64,000 nt of DNA from NCBI RefSeq assembly GCF_009208735.1, contig NZ_WFLJ01000016.1, positions 115,919 through 179,918 on the forward strand. The letters are read 5' to 3'. This document shows positions 21,154 to 29,571 of the stretch, piece by piece; the first letter of the stretch is position 1, and every line of letters begins with the position of its first letter. The position numbers and the translations under genes are program-made. The notes beneath the pieces are model-generated. The model was given only the letters and a program-made list of their open reading frames with translations, was not told the origin of the DNA and ran no database searches. Origin of the DNA: Janthinobacterium rivuli (lineage in GTDB: Bacteria > Pseudomonadota > Gammaproteobacteria > Burkholderiales > Burkholderiaceae_D).

Positions 21154-22271
21154 TGAACATTCTCGTCATCGGCGCAGGCCCCGCAGGCCTGCTCTTCGCC
21201 AGCCAGATGAAACAGGCCCAGCCCGGCTGGAATATCAGCATTACGGAAAAAAACACCCCGGAGGAAGTGCTGGGCTGGGGTGTGGTGCTGCCGGGACGGC
21301 CGCCGCGCCATCCGGCCAATCCGCTCTCTTACCTGGAGCAGCCGGAACGGCTCAATCCGCAGTTCCTGGAAGAATTCAAGCTCGTGCATCACGAGCAGCC
21401 CAACCTGATGAGCACGGGCGTTACCCTGTGCGGCGTCGGACGCCAGGCCCTGGTGCAAGCCCTGCGCGCCAAATGCGTGGCGGCCGGCATCGCCATCCGC
21501 TACGAAACGCCGCCAGCCGATAAGGCGCAGCTGGAAGCCGGGTACGACCTGGTGGTGGTCTCGAATGGCGTCAATTACAAATCGCTGGACTTGCCGCCAG
21601 CGTTGACGCCGCACATCGATTTCGGCCGCAACAAATACATCTGGTACGGCACCACCCAACTGTTCGACCAAATGAACCTGGTGTTCCGCAGCAATGAACA
21701 AGGCATTTTCATTGGCCATGCCTACAAATATTCGGACACGATGAGCACCTTCATCGTCGAATGCAGCGAAGAAACGTATGCCAAGGCCGGGCTGGAAGCG
21801 CTTTCCGAGCGCGATGCCGCCGCGTATATCGCCAGGACGTTCAAAGCCGAACTCGGCGAGCACGGGCTGCAGAGTCAACCAGGCCAGGGCTGGCGCAACT
21901 TCATGACCCTCAGCCACGAGCGGGCCGGCGACGGCAAGTTCGTCCTGCTGGGCGATGCGCTGCAATCGGGGCATTTTTCCATCGGCCACGGCACCACCAT
22001 GGCGGTGGTGGCGGCCCTGCTGCTGGTGAAAATCCTCCATACCGAAACCGGCACGGCCGCAGCCCTGGACGGTTTCAATGCCCGCGCCATGCCCTTGATG
22101 CAATTGTTCAAGGACCACGCCAACAGCAGCCGCCTGTGGTTTGAAAGCGTGGGCGAGCGTATCGGGCTGAGCAACGCAGAGCTGACCGCCAGCTTCGACG
22201 CCCGCCGCAAGGACTTGCCGTCGCTACAAGAAGCGCTGATGGCCAGCCTTGGCTACGCGCTGGGCCGCTAG
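21153..22271 (+). CDS. vioD: VioD, FAD monooxygenase (tryptophan hydroxylase step)
   Basis: A 372-residue flavin monooxygenase that hydroxylates protodeoxyviolaceinic acid to protoviolaceinic acid, the step that separates violacein from deoxyviolacein. The FAD motif is ILVIGAGPAGLLFASQMK, and LLGDALQSGHFSIGHGTTM is the second flavin motif with the family's SIGHGT. Chromobacterium VioD has 373 residues. The frame opens at 21126, but the TAATG junction with vioC marks 21153 as the start, with AAGGGTAAAT just upstream. Confidence 0.97.
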   Translation: MNILVIGAGPAGLLFASQMKQAQPGWNISITEKNTPEEVLGWGVVLPGRPPRHPANPLSYLEQPERLNPQFLEEFKLVHHEQPNLMSTGVTLCGVGRQALVQALRAKCVAAGIAIRYETPPADKAQLEAGYDLVVVSNGVNYKSLDLPPALTPHIDFGRNKYIWYGTTQLFDQMNLVFRSNEQGIFIGHAYKYSDTMSTFIVECSEETYAKAGLEALSERDAAAYIARTFKAELGEHGLQSQPGQGWRNFMTLSHERAGDGKFVLLGDALQSGHFSIGHGTTMAVVAALLLVKILHTETGTAAALDGFNARAMPLMQLFKDHANSSRLWFESVGERIGLSNAELTASFDARRKDLPSLQEALMASLGYALGR

Positions 22272-22280
22272 GGAGCTGCC

Positions 22281-22862
22281 ATGCCGACACACCCCGCCCC
22301 GCCGCTGCTGCCGATACAATGGAGCAGCGCCTATATTTCCTACTGGACGCCGATGCAGGAGGACGACCAGGTCACGTCCGGCTATTGCTGGTTCGATTAT
22401 GCGCGCAACATCTGCCGCATCGATGGCCTGTTCAATCCCTGGACGGAAAAGGAACATGGACACCTGCTGTGGATGTCGGAAATCGGCGACGCCAGGCGCG
22501 AGCAAAGCCGCAAGCAGAAAGTGGCCTACGCAAGGCAAGCGGAGGCGGCTGGCGAGCAGCTGCAGGGCACGGCGCTGGCCGATGAGGTGACCCCGGTCCA
22601 TCAGCTGTTCCTGCCGCAGGCGGTGCTGCCGGACGGCGGCGCCCGTCACGATGGCCGCCACACCGTGCTGGGCCGGGAAGCGGACGCCTGGGTGGTCGAG
22701 CGGGCGGGCAAGCCGTCATCGGTCTTTTACCTGGAGGCCGGCGGCAACCGCCTGCTGCGCATGATCACGGGCAACGACCCGCAGCACCTTTCGGTACGCG
22801 ACTTCCCCAACCTGTTTGTCGGCGACATTCCCGACAGCGTCTTTACGTCTTGCAACACCTGA
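22281..22862 (+). CDS. vioE: VioE, violacein rearrangement enzyme
   Basis: A 193-residue cofactor-free enzyme with a lipoprotein-carrier-like fold. It rearranges the imine dimer from VioB by a 1,2-indole shift to make protodeoxyviolaceinic acid, diverting the pathway away from chromopyrrolic acid. Segments SSAYISYWTPMQ, WFDYARNICRIDGLFNPW and RDFPNLFVGDIP match the Chromobacterium enzyme (191 residues). A GGGAG ribosome site precedes the ATG, nine bases after vioD. It is the last biosynthetic gene of the operon. Confidence 0.97.
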   Translation: MPTHPAPPLLPIQWSSAYISYWTPMQEDDQVTSGYCWFDYARNICRIDGLFNPWTEKEHGHLLWMSEIGDARREQSRKQKVAYARQAEAAGEQLQGTALADEVTPVHQLFLPQAVLPDGGARHDGRHTVLGREADAWVVERAGKPSSVFYLEAGGNRLLRMITGNDPQHLSVRDFPNLFVGDIPDSVFTSCNT

Positions 22863-22866
22863 GCGG

Positions 22867-22914
22867 GGCGTGGCGCGCGCAAGGGCCGCTTGCGGCCGGG
22901 GCGCGCGCCACGCC
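22867..22914 (+). terminator. GC-rich hairpin between vioE and the MFS gene
   Basis: Stem GGCGTGGCGCGCGC-type with exact complement GCGCGCGCCACGCC, enclosing a second inverted repeat GGCCGC / GCGGCC. There is no T run. It starts five bases after the vioE stop and could end or dampen transcription into the exporter gene, or protect the vio mRNA end. Confidence 0.6.
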
Positions 22915-22953
22915 TGGCGAGTGTTTTGGTGATTACTTTCGAAGGATATTGCT

Positions 22954-24117
22954 ATGCCGCTGGTTGTCTACATTCTGGGGTTGACGATCTTTTCGTTGAC
23001 GACATCCGAATTCATGGTGGCGGGCATGATGCCGTCGCTGGCCCTGGCCATGGACGAACCGGTGACGCGGATCGGCTATCTGATCTCGCTCTACGCCATG
23101 GGCATGGTCATCGGCGGTCCGCTGAGCACCATCGTCCTGCTCAAGCTGCGCGTGCCGAACAAGAAGGGATTGCTGTGGCTGCTGTGCCTGTATGTCCTTG
23201 CCCAATCCGTCGCCGCGTCCGCCACCAGCTATGACATCCTGGCCATCGCGCGGGTGGTCACGGGCGTGGCCGCCGCCACCTGCTTTGGCCTGTCCCTGGC
23301 GATCTGTGCCGACATCGTCGCGCCCAACGCGCGCGGACGCGCCGCCGCCGTCGTGATCGGCGGCCTCATGCTCGCTTCCGTGGTGGGCGTGCCGGTCGCC
23401 ACGCTCATCGACCAGCACCTGGGATGGCGCGCCAGCTTCTGGCTGGTGGTGCTGCTGGCGCTATTGTGCCTGGCGCTCATCACCGTGCTGGTGCCGCGCG
23501 CAAAACCATCCGAAGTCGTCAGCCTCGGCAATGAACTGGGGGAATTCCGCAACCGCCACCTGTGGGCGGCGTACGCCAGCAGCGGCCTCATCATCGGAGC
23601 GATTTTCGCGGCGTTCAGCTATTTCGCGGCCATCCTGACGGAAATTACCGGTTTTCCAGCATCTTCAATCCCCTGGCTGCTGGGCGTCTACGGCGTCGCC
23701 AACGTGGTGGGTAATGCCGTGGTCGGCCGCTACGCGGACCGCTACACCACCGTCATCATGGTCTGGGGCATGGTCATCCTCAGTATCAGCCTGGCGCTGT
23801 TCGCCGTCTTTGCGCACGACAAGACCTTCAGCGTCGCCTTGCTGGTCGTCACGGGCCTGGTCGGGATGTCGATGAATCCCGCCATCATCGCCCGCGTGAT
23901 GAAGACCGCCCACCCGGGGCCGCTGGTCAACACGGTGCACACTTCCGTCATCAACATCGGCCTGGGCGCCGGATCATGGTTAGGCGGCCTCGGCATCGCC
24001 GCCGGCTACGGCCTGCGCTCCCCGCTGTGGGTCGGTGTCGCGCTGGCCGTGCTCGGCCTCATCAGCTTGCTGCCTTACCTCGGGCACAGGTCGCGCGATT
24101 CGGTTCTGTCGCATTAA
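22954..24117 (+). CDS. MFS exporter (DHA1 family) following the violacein operon
   Basis: A 387-residue inner membrane protein with about 12 helices, of the drug:proton antiporter-1 type (AraJ/PbuE/Cmr-like). The N-terminal TTSEFMVAGMMPSLA and the segment VVTGVAAATCFGLSLAICAD are typical. A GAAGGAT ribosome site precedes the ATG. It lies 91 bases after vioE in the same direction, separated by a hairpin. Export of violacein, an intermediate or another compound is inferred from position only. Confidence 0.85.
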   Translation: MPLVVYILGLTIFSLTTSEFMVAGMMPSLALAMDEPVTRIGYLISLYAMGMVIGGPLSTIVLLKLRVPNKKGLLWLLCLYVLAQSVAASATSYDILAIARVVTGVAAATCFGLSLAICADIVAPNARGRAAAVVIGGLMLASVVGVPVATLIDQHLGWRASFWLVVLLALLCLALITVLVPRAKPSEVVSLGNELGEFRNRHLWAAYASSGLIIGAIFAAFSYFAAILTEITGFPASSIPWLLGVYGVANVVGNAVVGRYADRYTTVIMVWGMVILSISLALFAVFAHDKTFSVALLVVTGLVGMSMNPAIIARVMKTAHPGPLVNTVHTSVINIGLGAGSWLGGLGIAAGYGLRSPLWVGVALAVLGLISLLPYLGHRSRDSVLSH

Positions 24118-24158
24118 CGGCTGGCGGCGCGGCTGGCATTGCCAACCGCCCGCTGCTG

Positions 24159-24330
24159 TCATCTGCACGCCTGACCGTTGCATTGTTCGACCATGCCATT
24201 CGTTTGCGGGTGCCGGGGCGGTGCCAGGCGGTGTTCGATGCCCATGGCGGTACGGACTGTATCGAAGGCCTGCTGGCCAGCTTGATTTTTCAGTGCATTC
24301 CAAACCATGCAGTAACGGATGCCCTCAAAA
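24159..24330 (-). mobile_element. Relic of an IS481-type transposase
   Basis: No whole gene lies between 24118 and 24533, but reading the minus strand gives an in-frame piece containing GIEHRLAPPRHPQTNGMVE, followed by QCNG and a stop at 24159-24161. This is the C-terminal part of the IS481/IS3-like catalytic core, with the last acidic residue of the DDE triad (the E of NGMVE). The reading upstream soon stops resembling the family. No terminal inverted repeats were recognised. I take it as a dead fragment left by an insertion sequence. The rest of the gap (24331-24533) holds nothing I can name. Confidence 0.75.
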
Positions 24331-24533
24331 ATACCCTCAGCGGATCAGTACTTAGCTGGTCTGTCGAAGGATTTGACAGCCGTCACTGTAGCAGCCGCTT
24401 TCCCACAATCATCTTCGATATGAATCAAGAACTTGCGCGTGATGGCCCTCTTCTTGCTCTGACACGTGCTGCAGGCATGACCTGCCTGCGATTGCGTTTC
24501 GCCTTCAGTCGCAGCACTTCAAGAGGGGACATC

Positions 24534-25859
24534 ATGAATATCTTCGTACGACGCGTCATGCTGGCCGCCGCCAGCTTGCTGATGGTGGCGCACACCGCTG
24601 ACGCCGCCAAGCCCAGGACCGAGCTCCTGAGCGGCGCCGGCAGCGGCTGGCTGGCCAGTTGCAATGGCACCGACGGCTGGATCCCCGCCTATGGGCCCTA
24701 CCCCTATCCGTTCACGATGCCGAATCCCTTCATCAATCCGCTGGGGATACATGCCGACCTGATGTGGTGCTGGCCCGGTCCTGGCGTACCCGAAGCCAGC
24801 AGCCCGCCAGGCTCTGCGTACTTCCGCCACCACTTCCACCTGGAGCCGGAAAATGGCGTGAAGCCGCAAGTCGTCGCGCTGATGGCGGCGGTCGGCAACA
24901 TGGTCTTGATAGTCAACGGCAAGCAGATAGCCAGCTATAACCAGCATGACCATTTGTTGCCCAACGCCCTGCAGACCCCCATCTTGGTCGACCTGACGCC
25001 GGCATTGCGGCTCGGAGACAATCAGATCGACATCGTCGCGATCAATAGAGACGCACTATATCACTGGGTATTTTTTGACAGCTACAATTTCAATCACCCG
25101 GTGGAAGACGTGCTGGTGCCGCGGGCGCCCGCCCAGATCAGCCTGGTCGGCGACGACGATGACTTCCATGCCGGCGACGAGGCCGACACGCCCCCCAAGT
25201 CACAGCACGTACTCGACATGCAACGCAATCTCGTGGCGGCGCCCGCCATCGACCTCGACCAGCCCGCAGTGAACCAGTCGGTGGGACTGACACATGGCAT
25301 CAGCGTGCCGGAAGGCGCCACCATCACCTCGGCCAGAGTCAAATTGCATATCAGGATGACGGGCGACATCGTCGACAACGACCTCATCCTGTTTAACCAG
25401 AGCAACGTCTCCGACGACGGACAATCGAGCACGGTGATCGCCCTGCAGGACCTGCTGGGCTTTCCGCCGCAAGCGGGCGCCACCTATGACCTGATCTGGA
25501 ATCTGGCCAAGACCCCGCTGCGCAGTTTTCTCGCCGATCCGGTGACGGGGCAGCCCGACGAGGTGCGCAACCTCTTGCCCATGCTGGCAAGCGACCAGCG
25601 CGTGGACGTGCTGGCGGCGGACGACACCATGGTCGATTACTCGGAACTGAGCGTCACCTACACCAGCGTCAGCGCCGCGCCGGGCGACTTGAATAACGAT
25701 AACGCGATCGACCGCGATGACCTGAACATCTTGCTATTGAGCCTAAACACCCTGGCATCGGGCCCGAACGATCCGCGCGACCTCGACCGTGACGGCCGGA
25801 TCACGGCGCTCGATGTGCGCAAACTGGTGGCCAGATGCAGCCACCCCCTTTGCAAGTAG
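24534..25859 (+). CDS. Exported protein with C-terminal dockerin-like domain
   Basis: A 441-residue protein with a signal peptide ending near HTADA. Residues 25-380 look like beta-sandwich domains, with aromatic-rich stretches (YGPYPYPFTMPNPFINPLG), and have no catalytic motif I know. The last 55 residues carry two EF-hand-like loops, DLNNDNAIDRDDL and DLDRDGRITALDV, in the spacing of a type I dockerin, and the protein ends in CSHPLCK. It is 59 bases before the cohesin-like PEP-CTERM gene. Binding to that partner on the cell surface is inferred. Confidence 0.75.
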   Translation: MNIFVRRVMLAAASLLMVAHTADAAKPRTELLSGAGSGWLASCNGTDGWIPAYGPYPYPFTMPNPFINPLGIHADLMWCWPGPGVPEASSPPGSAYFRHHFHLEPENGVKPQVVALMAAVGNMVLIVNGKQIASYNQHDHLLPNALQTPILVDLTPALRLGDNQIDIVAINRDALYHWVFFDSYNFNHPVEDVLVPRAPAQISLVGDDDDFHAGDEADTPPKSQHVLDMQRNLVAAPAIDLDQPAVNQSVGLTHGISVPEGATITSARVKLHIRMTGDIVDNDLILFNQSNVSDDGQSSTVIALQDLLGFPPQAGATYDLIWNLAKTPLRSFLADPVTGQPDEVRNLLPMLASDQRVDVLAADDTMVDYSELSVTYTSVSAAPGDLNNDNAIDRDDLNILLLSLNTLASGPNDPRDLDRDGRITALDVRKLVARCSHPLCK

Positions 25860-25918
25860 ACAGGCATCGCCATGCGGGCCGTGCACGAACGGCTTGCTCA
25901 TTTTCCAGGAGAGTGATC

Positions 25919-26551
25919 ATGAAGAAATTTTGTTTTTTAGCCATGTTCTGGCTGGCGTGCCTGAGCTGGGCGCCACTGGCCCAGGCCCTGCAAATGTCCC
26001 TGGTGCCGCGCGGCGGCGCCCATATCGCACCGGGCGGCCTGCTGCTCGTCGACCTGAACATCGCCGGCCTGGGGTCTGGCGGCCTGAACACGGAGCTGGG
26101 CGTGTTCCACCTGGACCTGTATTACGACCCGGATCTGCTGTTCTATCTGCCAGGCACCTCGGGCTGGGGCACGGCGCTGGGCCAGACGGCTGGCGGCGCC
26201 GAAGCCCTGGCGTTCGCCGACGCCAGCACGCCTGGCCTGTTGCGCCTAGACGAAGTGTCGCTGCTCGACGGCCTGACCCTGGGTCAGCTGCAAGGCGATG
26301 GCTTCCGGCTCGCCACGCTGGCCTTCCACGTGATGATACCGCCCGGACCGGCGCCGGCTAACACCATTTTGTTCGCCGATGACATCCTGCTGGCCGATGC
26401 GGGAGGCAATCTGATTCCGGTGGCGCTGGACCAGACGCCCGTGCTGATATTACAGGTGCCGGAACCGGGCACGCTGGCGTTGCTGGGCCTGGGCATGGCG
26501 GCGCTGGCCTGGCAACGGCGCAAGCCCGGCCGGCTGCCCGGGTGCGGCTGA
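25919..26551 (+). CDS. PEP-CTERM sorted protein with cohesin-like domain
   Basis: A 210-residue exported protein: signal peptide (cleavage near LAQA), a beta-sandwich of the type seen in cohesins and in many PEP-CTERM proteins (GVFHLDLYYDPDLLFYLPG, LQGDGFRLATLAFHVM), then a C-terminal sorting signal with VPEPGTLALLGLGMAALAW and a basic RRK tail. The PEP motif is a substrate for exosortase, which anchors or processes the protein at the cell surface. An AGGAGAG ribosome site precedes the ATG at 25919. No exosortase gene is in the window. Confidence 0.85.
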   Translation: MKKFCFLAMFWLACLSWAPLAQALQMSLVPRGGAHIAPGGLLLVDLNIAGLGSGGLNTELGVFHLDLYYDPDLLFYLPGTSGWGTALGQTAGGAEALAFADASTPGLLRLDEVSLLDGLTLGQLQGDGFRLATLAFHVMIPPGPAPANTILFADDILLADAGGNLIPVALDQTPVLILQVPEPGTLALLGLGMAALAWQRRKPGRLPGCG

Positions 26552-26567
26552 GCGTGTACGCCGCGCG

Positions 26568-29069
26568 TCAGCGGGCGCCAGCGGGCCAGCGGGCTCGCCG
26601 CAGCAAGGCGCACCACGCCAGGGTCGCCGCCGCCACCAGGCCGCACAGCAGCAACGGCCCTGTCGCGGGAATGGCAAAGGCAAACAGCCGCCGCAGCCCT
26701 GGCACGCCCAGCACCACCAGCAGCAGCGACACGGCCGCGGCGGCGCTCCAGCCCACATACGGGTTCTTGCCGCCCGGCACCTCCCCGTCCCGGCCCGCCG
26801 CGTGGCGGTTGGCATGGATCAGGGCCAGGTTGGAGAGGGTCAGGGCGATGAACACGGCGGCGCGCGCCGCCTCGTCGGACTGGCCCGACAGCCGCGCATG
26901 CCAGAACAGGGCCAGCAACATGGCCAGCAGGCCGGCGCCCTGCAGCAAGCCGCGCAGCACGATGGCGCCGTCGAACAGGCGCTGCCGCGGCTGTCGCGGT
27001 GGCTGGCGCATGGCGCCCGCCTCCATCGGTTCGGCCTCGAAGACGATGGAGCAGGTGGGATCGATGATCAGTTGCAGAAACAAAATGTGCACCGGCAACA
27101 GCAGCAGCGGCCAGCCCAGCAGCACAGGCAGGATCGACAGGCCGGCGATCGGCACGTGTACGGCGACGATGAAGACGATGGCCTTGCGCAGGTTGGCGAA
27201 CAGGCGGCGGCCGTGGCGGACGGCAGTGAGCAGCGATGAAAAATCATCCTTGAGCAAGACCAGCGCGGCCGCCTCGCGCGCCACGTCCGTGCCGCGCGCC
27301 CCCATGGCCACGCCGATGTGCGCCGCTTTCAGGGCGGGCGCATCGTTGACGCCGTCGCCCGTCATGGCGACGATGTCGCCGCGCGCCCGCAAGGCTTGCA
27401 CCAGGCGCAGCTTTTGCGCCGGCGCGATGCGGCAGCATACGCGCGCCCCGGCCAGGCGGGCCTGCAGCGCGGCGTCGTCCATGCCATCGAGCTCGTCGCC
27501 CGTGAGCGGCACGCCGTCCGTGGCGATGCCCGCCTGGTGCGCGATCGACAGGGCTGTGGCGGGATGGTCGCCCGTGATCATCACCACGCGCATGCCGGCG
27601 TCACGGCACTGCGCCACGGCCGCCGGCACGTCGGGCCGCACGGGGTCTTCCAGCGCCAGCAGGCCGAGGAAGACGAAAGCAAAAGCATGCTGGTCCGACG
27701 GCAGGGGCGGCGCGGCGAAAGTGGCGCAGGCGACGCCGATCACGCGCATGCCGCTGTCGGCCAGGGCCGCCACCTGCGCCGCGATGCGCGCGCCATGCGC
27801 CGGCGCCAGGTGGCACAGGTCCATGATGGCTTCCGGCGCGCCCTTGGCGGCGATCACGTAGTCTTGCCGGCTGGGCGAGCGCCACACGCGCGACATGGCC
27901 AGCATCTGGCGCGACAGCGGGTAATCGTCGATCAGCGCCCAGTCCGCATGCAGGTGTTCCGTATTTGCCAGCAAGCGGGCGCCGGCCGCGCCGATGGCCG
28001 CCTCCATGGGGTCGAACGCTTGCCGGTGGCTGGCCAGCACCGCGTATTCGAGCAAACCGTGCAGTTCTTCCGGCAGGGGCGGCTCCGGCGCCTGGCCGCA
28101 CGCGTAGGCCGCCTCTTCCGACCACAGGCGGCGCAGCTGCATACGGTTGCTGGTCAGGGTGCCTGTCTTGTCGACGCACAACACCGTCGTCGCCCCCAGC
28201 AATTCGATGGCCGGAATGCTGCGGGCCAGCACCTGTTCGCGTCCCAGGCGCCAGGCGCCCAGCCCCAGGAACAGCGTCAGGATCACCGGCAGCTCTTCCG
28301 GCAGCAGGGCCATGGCCAGGGTCAGCCCGACCAGCAAGCCGCGCAGGGCGTCGCCGTGCAGCCACCAGTAGGCGATGCCGAGCGCGGCCGCCAGGGTCAG
28401 CGCGCCGATGGCCACGCCGCGCACGACGCGCCGCGTTTCCTGCTGGATCGGCGTCAGTTCCCCGCCCAGCGCCGCCAGCGAGGCGCCGATGCGCCCCAGC
28501 GCGCTGTGCGCGCCCGTCGCCGTCACGCTGCCGCTGGCCGTGCCCTGCGTGATCAGGGTGCCCGCGTACACGCAGCCGGGCGGCAGCTTCATGACCGGCA
28601 CCGACTCGCCCGTCAGCATCGATTCATCGGCCATCAGGTTCGACGCCGTCAGCAGGGCGATATCGGCCGGCACGCGGTCGCCTTCGGCCAGCAGCACCAG
28701 GTCGCCGCGCACCAGCTCGCGCCCGGCGATGCGCGTCTGGCGGCCATCGCGGATCACCAGGGCGCGCGGACTGGACAGGTCGCGCAAGGCGCACAGCGAG
28801 CGTTCGGTGCGCTGCCGCTGAACATAGCTGATGCCGATGACCAGCACCACGAATCCCAGCAGCATGAGGGCTTCCTGGCGGTCGCCCAGCAGCAGATAGA
28901 TGGCGCCGCACGCCAGCAGCAGCAAAAACATCGGTTCGCGCAGAATATCGGCCAGCAGGCGCCAGCGCGCCAGCGGGGGCGCGGCGGGCAGCTCGTTCGG
29001 TCCATCGGCGGCAAGGCGGGCCGCCGCCTCGGCGGCATAGTCATCTTCCTGTGTCGGGCATGAAGACAT
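26568..29069 (-). CDS. P-type cation-transporting ATPase
   Basis: About 833 residues. The order is actuator domain with TGES (about 153-156), the PEELP membrane motif (258-262), the phosphorylation site DKTGTLTS (D300), and the hinge GDGVNDAPAL. It pumps a cation at the expense of ATP across the inner membrane. It resembles the Ca/Mg-like P2/P3 group, but the PEELP motif and the short N-terminus do not fix the ion. The start is uncertain: the frame is open to 29168 and neither ATG (29099, 29069) has a good ribosome site. It is divergent from the stress protein fragment with an FNR-like site between. Confidence 0.82.
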   Translation of the reverse strand: MSSCPTQEDDYAAEAAARLAADGPNELPAAPPLARWRLLADILREPMFLLLLACGAIYLLLGDRQEALMLLGFVVLVIGISYVQRQRTERSLCALRDLSSPRALVIRDGRQTRIAGRELVRGDLVLLAEGDRVPADIALLTASNLMADESMLTGESVPVMKLPPGCVYAGTLITQGTASGSVTATGAHSALGRIGASLAALGGELTPIQQETRRVVRGVAIGALTLAAALGIAYWWLHGDALRGLLVGLTLAMALLPEELPVILTLFLGLGAWRLGREQVLARSIPAIELLGATTVLCVDKTGTLTSNRMQLRRLWSEEAAYACGQAPEPPLPEELHGLLEYAVLASHRQAFDPMEAAIGAAGARLLANTEHLHADWALIDDYPLSRQMLAMSRVWRSPSRQDYVIAAKGAPEAIMDLCHLAPAHGARIAAQVAALADSGMRVIGVACATFAAPPLPSDQHAFAFVFLGLLALEDPVRPDVPAAVAQCRDAGMRVVMITGDHPATALSIAHQAGIATDGVPLTGDELDGMDDAALQARLAGARVCCRIAPAQKLRLVQALRARGDIVAMTGDGVNDAPALKAAHIGVAMGARGTDVAREAAALVLLKDDFSSLLTAVRHGRRLFANLRKAIVFIVAVHVPIAGLSILPVLLGWPLLLLPVHILFLQLIIDPTCSIVFEAEPMEAGAMRQPPRQPRQRLFDGAIVLRGLLQGAGLLAMLLALFWHARLSGQSDEAARAAVFIALTLSNLALIHANRHAAGRDGEVPGGKNPYVGWSAAAAVSLLLVVLGVPGLRRLFAFAIPATGPLLLCGLVAAATLAWCALLRRARWPAGAR

Positions 29070-29169
29070 CGGGACATACGGCAGGCGCAAGACTAGCATG
29101 GTTGCCGCGGCAACGGGCTCGGCACGAGATCCGCGGCCCCATGCTTTCTGCCGCCGATCGCCGCGCACA

Positions 29170-29181
29170 TGATGTAGATCA
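29170..29181. promoter_or_regulatory. FNR/ANR-like palindrome between the ATPase and stress genes
   Basis: TGATGTAGATCA fits the core TGAT-N4-ATCA of FNR/ANR boxes. It lies 59 bases before the ATG at 29240 and about 100 bases before the divergent ATPase start, so it could serve either gene. Confidence 0.7.
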
Positions 29182-29239
29182 CACGCAGGGCGACGGCGCT
29201 TTGCTACGCTGGCAGTCAGTCATCCGAAAGGAGCGGGCC

Positions 29240-29557
29240 ATGTACAAGACCATCGTTGTTCACGTGGACGGCGCGCCGCAGTGCCGCGAGCGCGAATATG
29301 GCGTCCATGGCGCCCAGCCAGGCGCCGACATCGCACTGTACCTGGCGCGCCACGGCATCCAGGTGGAAGTCCTGCGGCAAACCACGCCGCCCGACTTGCC
29401 GGTAGGCGAGGCGCTGCTGTCCCTGGCGGCGAACCTGCAGGCCGACCTGTTCGTCATGGGCGCCTATGGCCATGCGCGCTGGAATGAAATCCTGCTGGGC
29501 GGCGTCACGCGCACCCTGCTGCGCTCGATGACCTTGCCGGTCCTGATGTCGCACTAG
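29240..29557 (+). pseudogene. Universal stress protein with its middle deleted
   Basis: Reads as 105 residues. The first dozen (MYKTIVVHVDGA) match the N-terminus of tandem-domain universal stress proteins. The sequence then jumps to the C-terminal half: HGAQPGADIALYLARHGIQV and the closing nucleotide-loop part VMGAYGHARWNEILLGGVTR. Against the intact 279-residue relative at 47703-48542 about 170 residues are missing. The frame is kept and the ribosome site (AAAGGAG) and FNR-like box remain, so a small protein may still be made, but it lacks most of one Usp domain. Confidence 0.75.
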
Positions 29558-29571
29558 GCGACGCGCACGCC

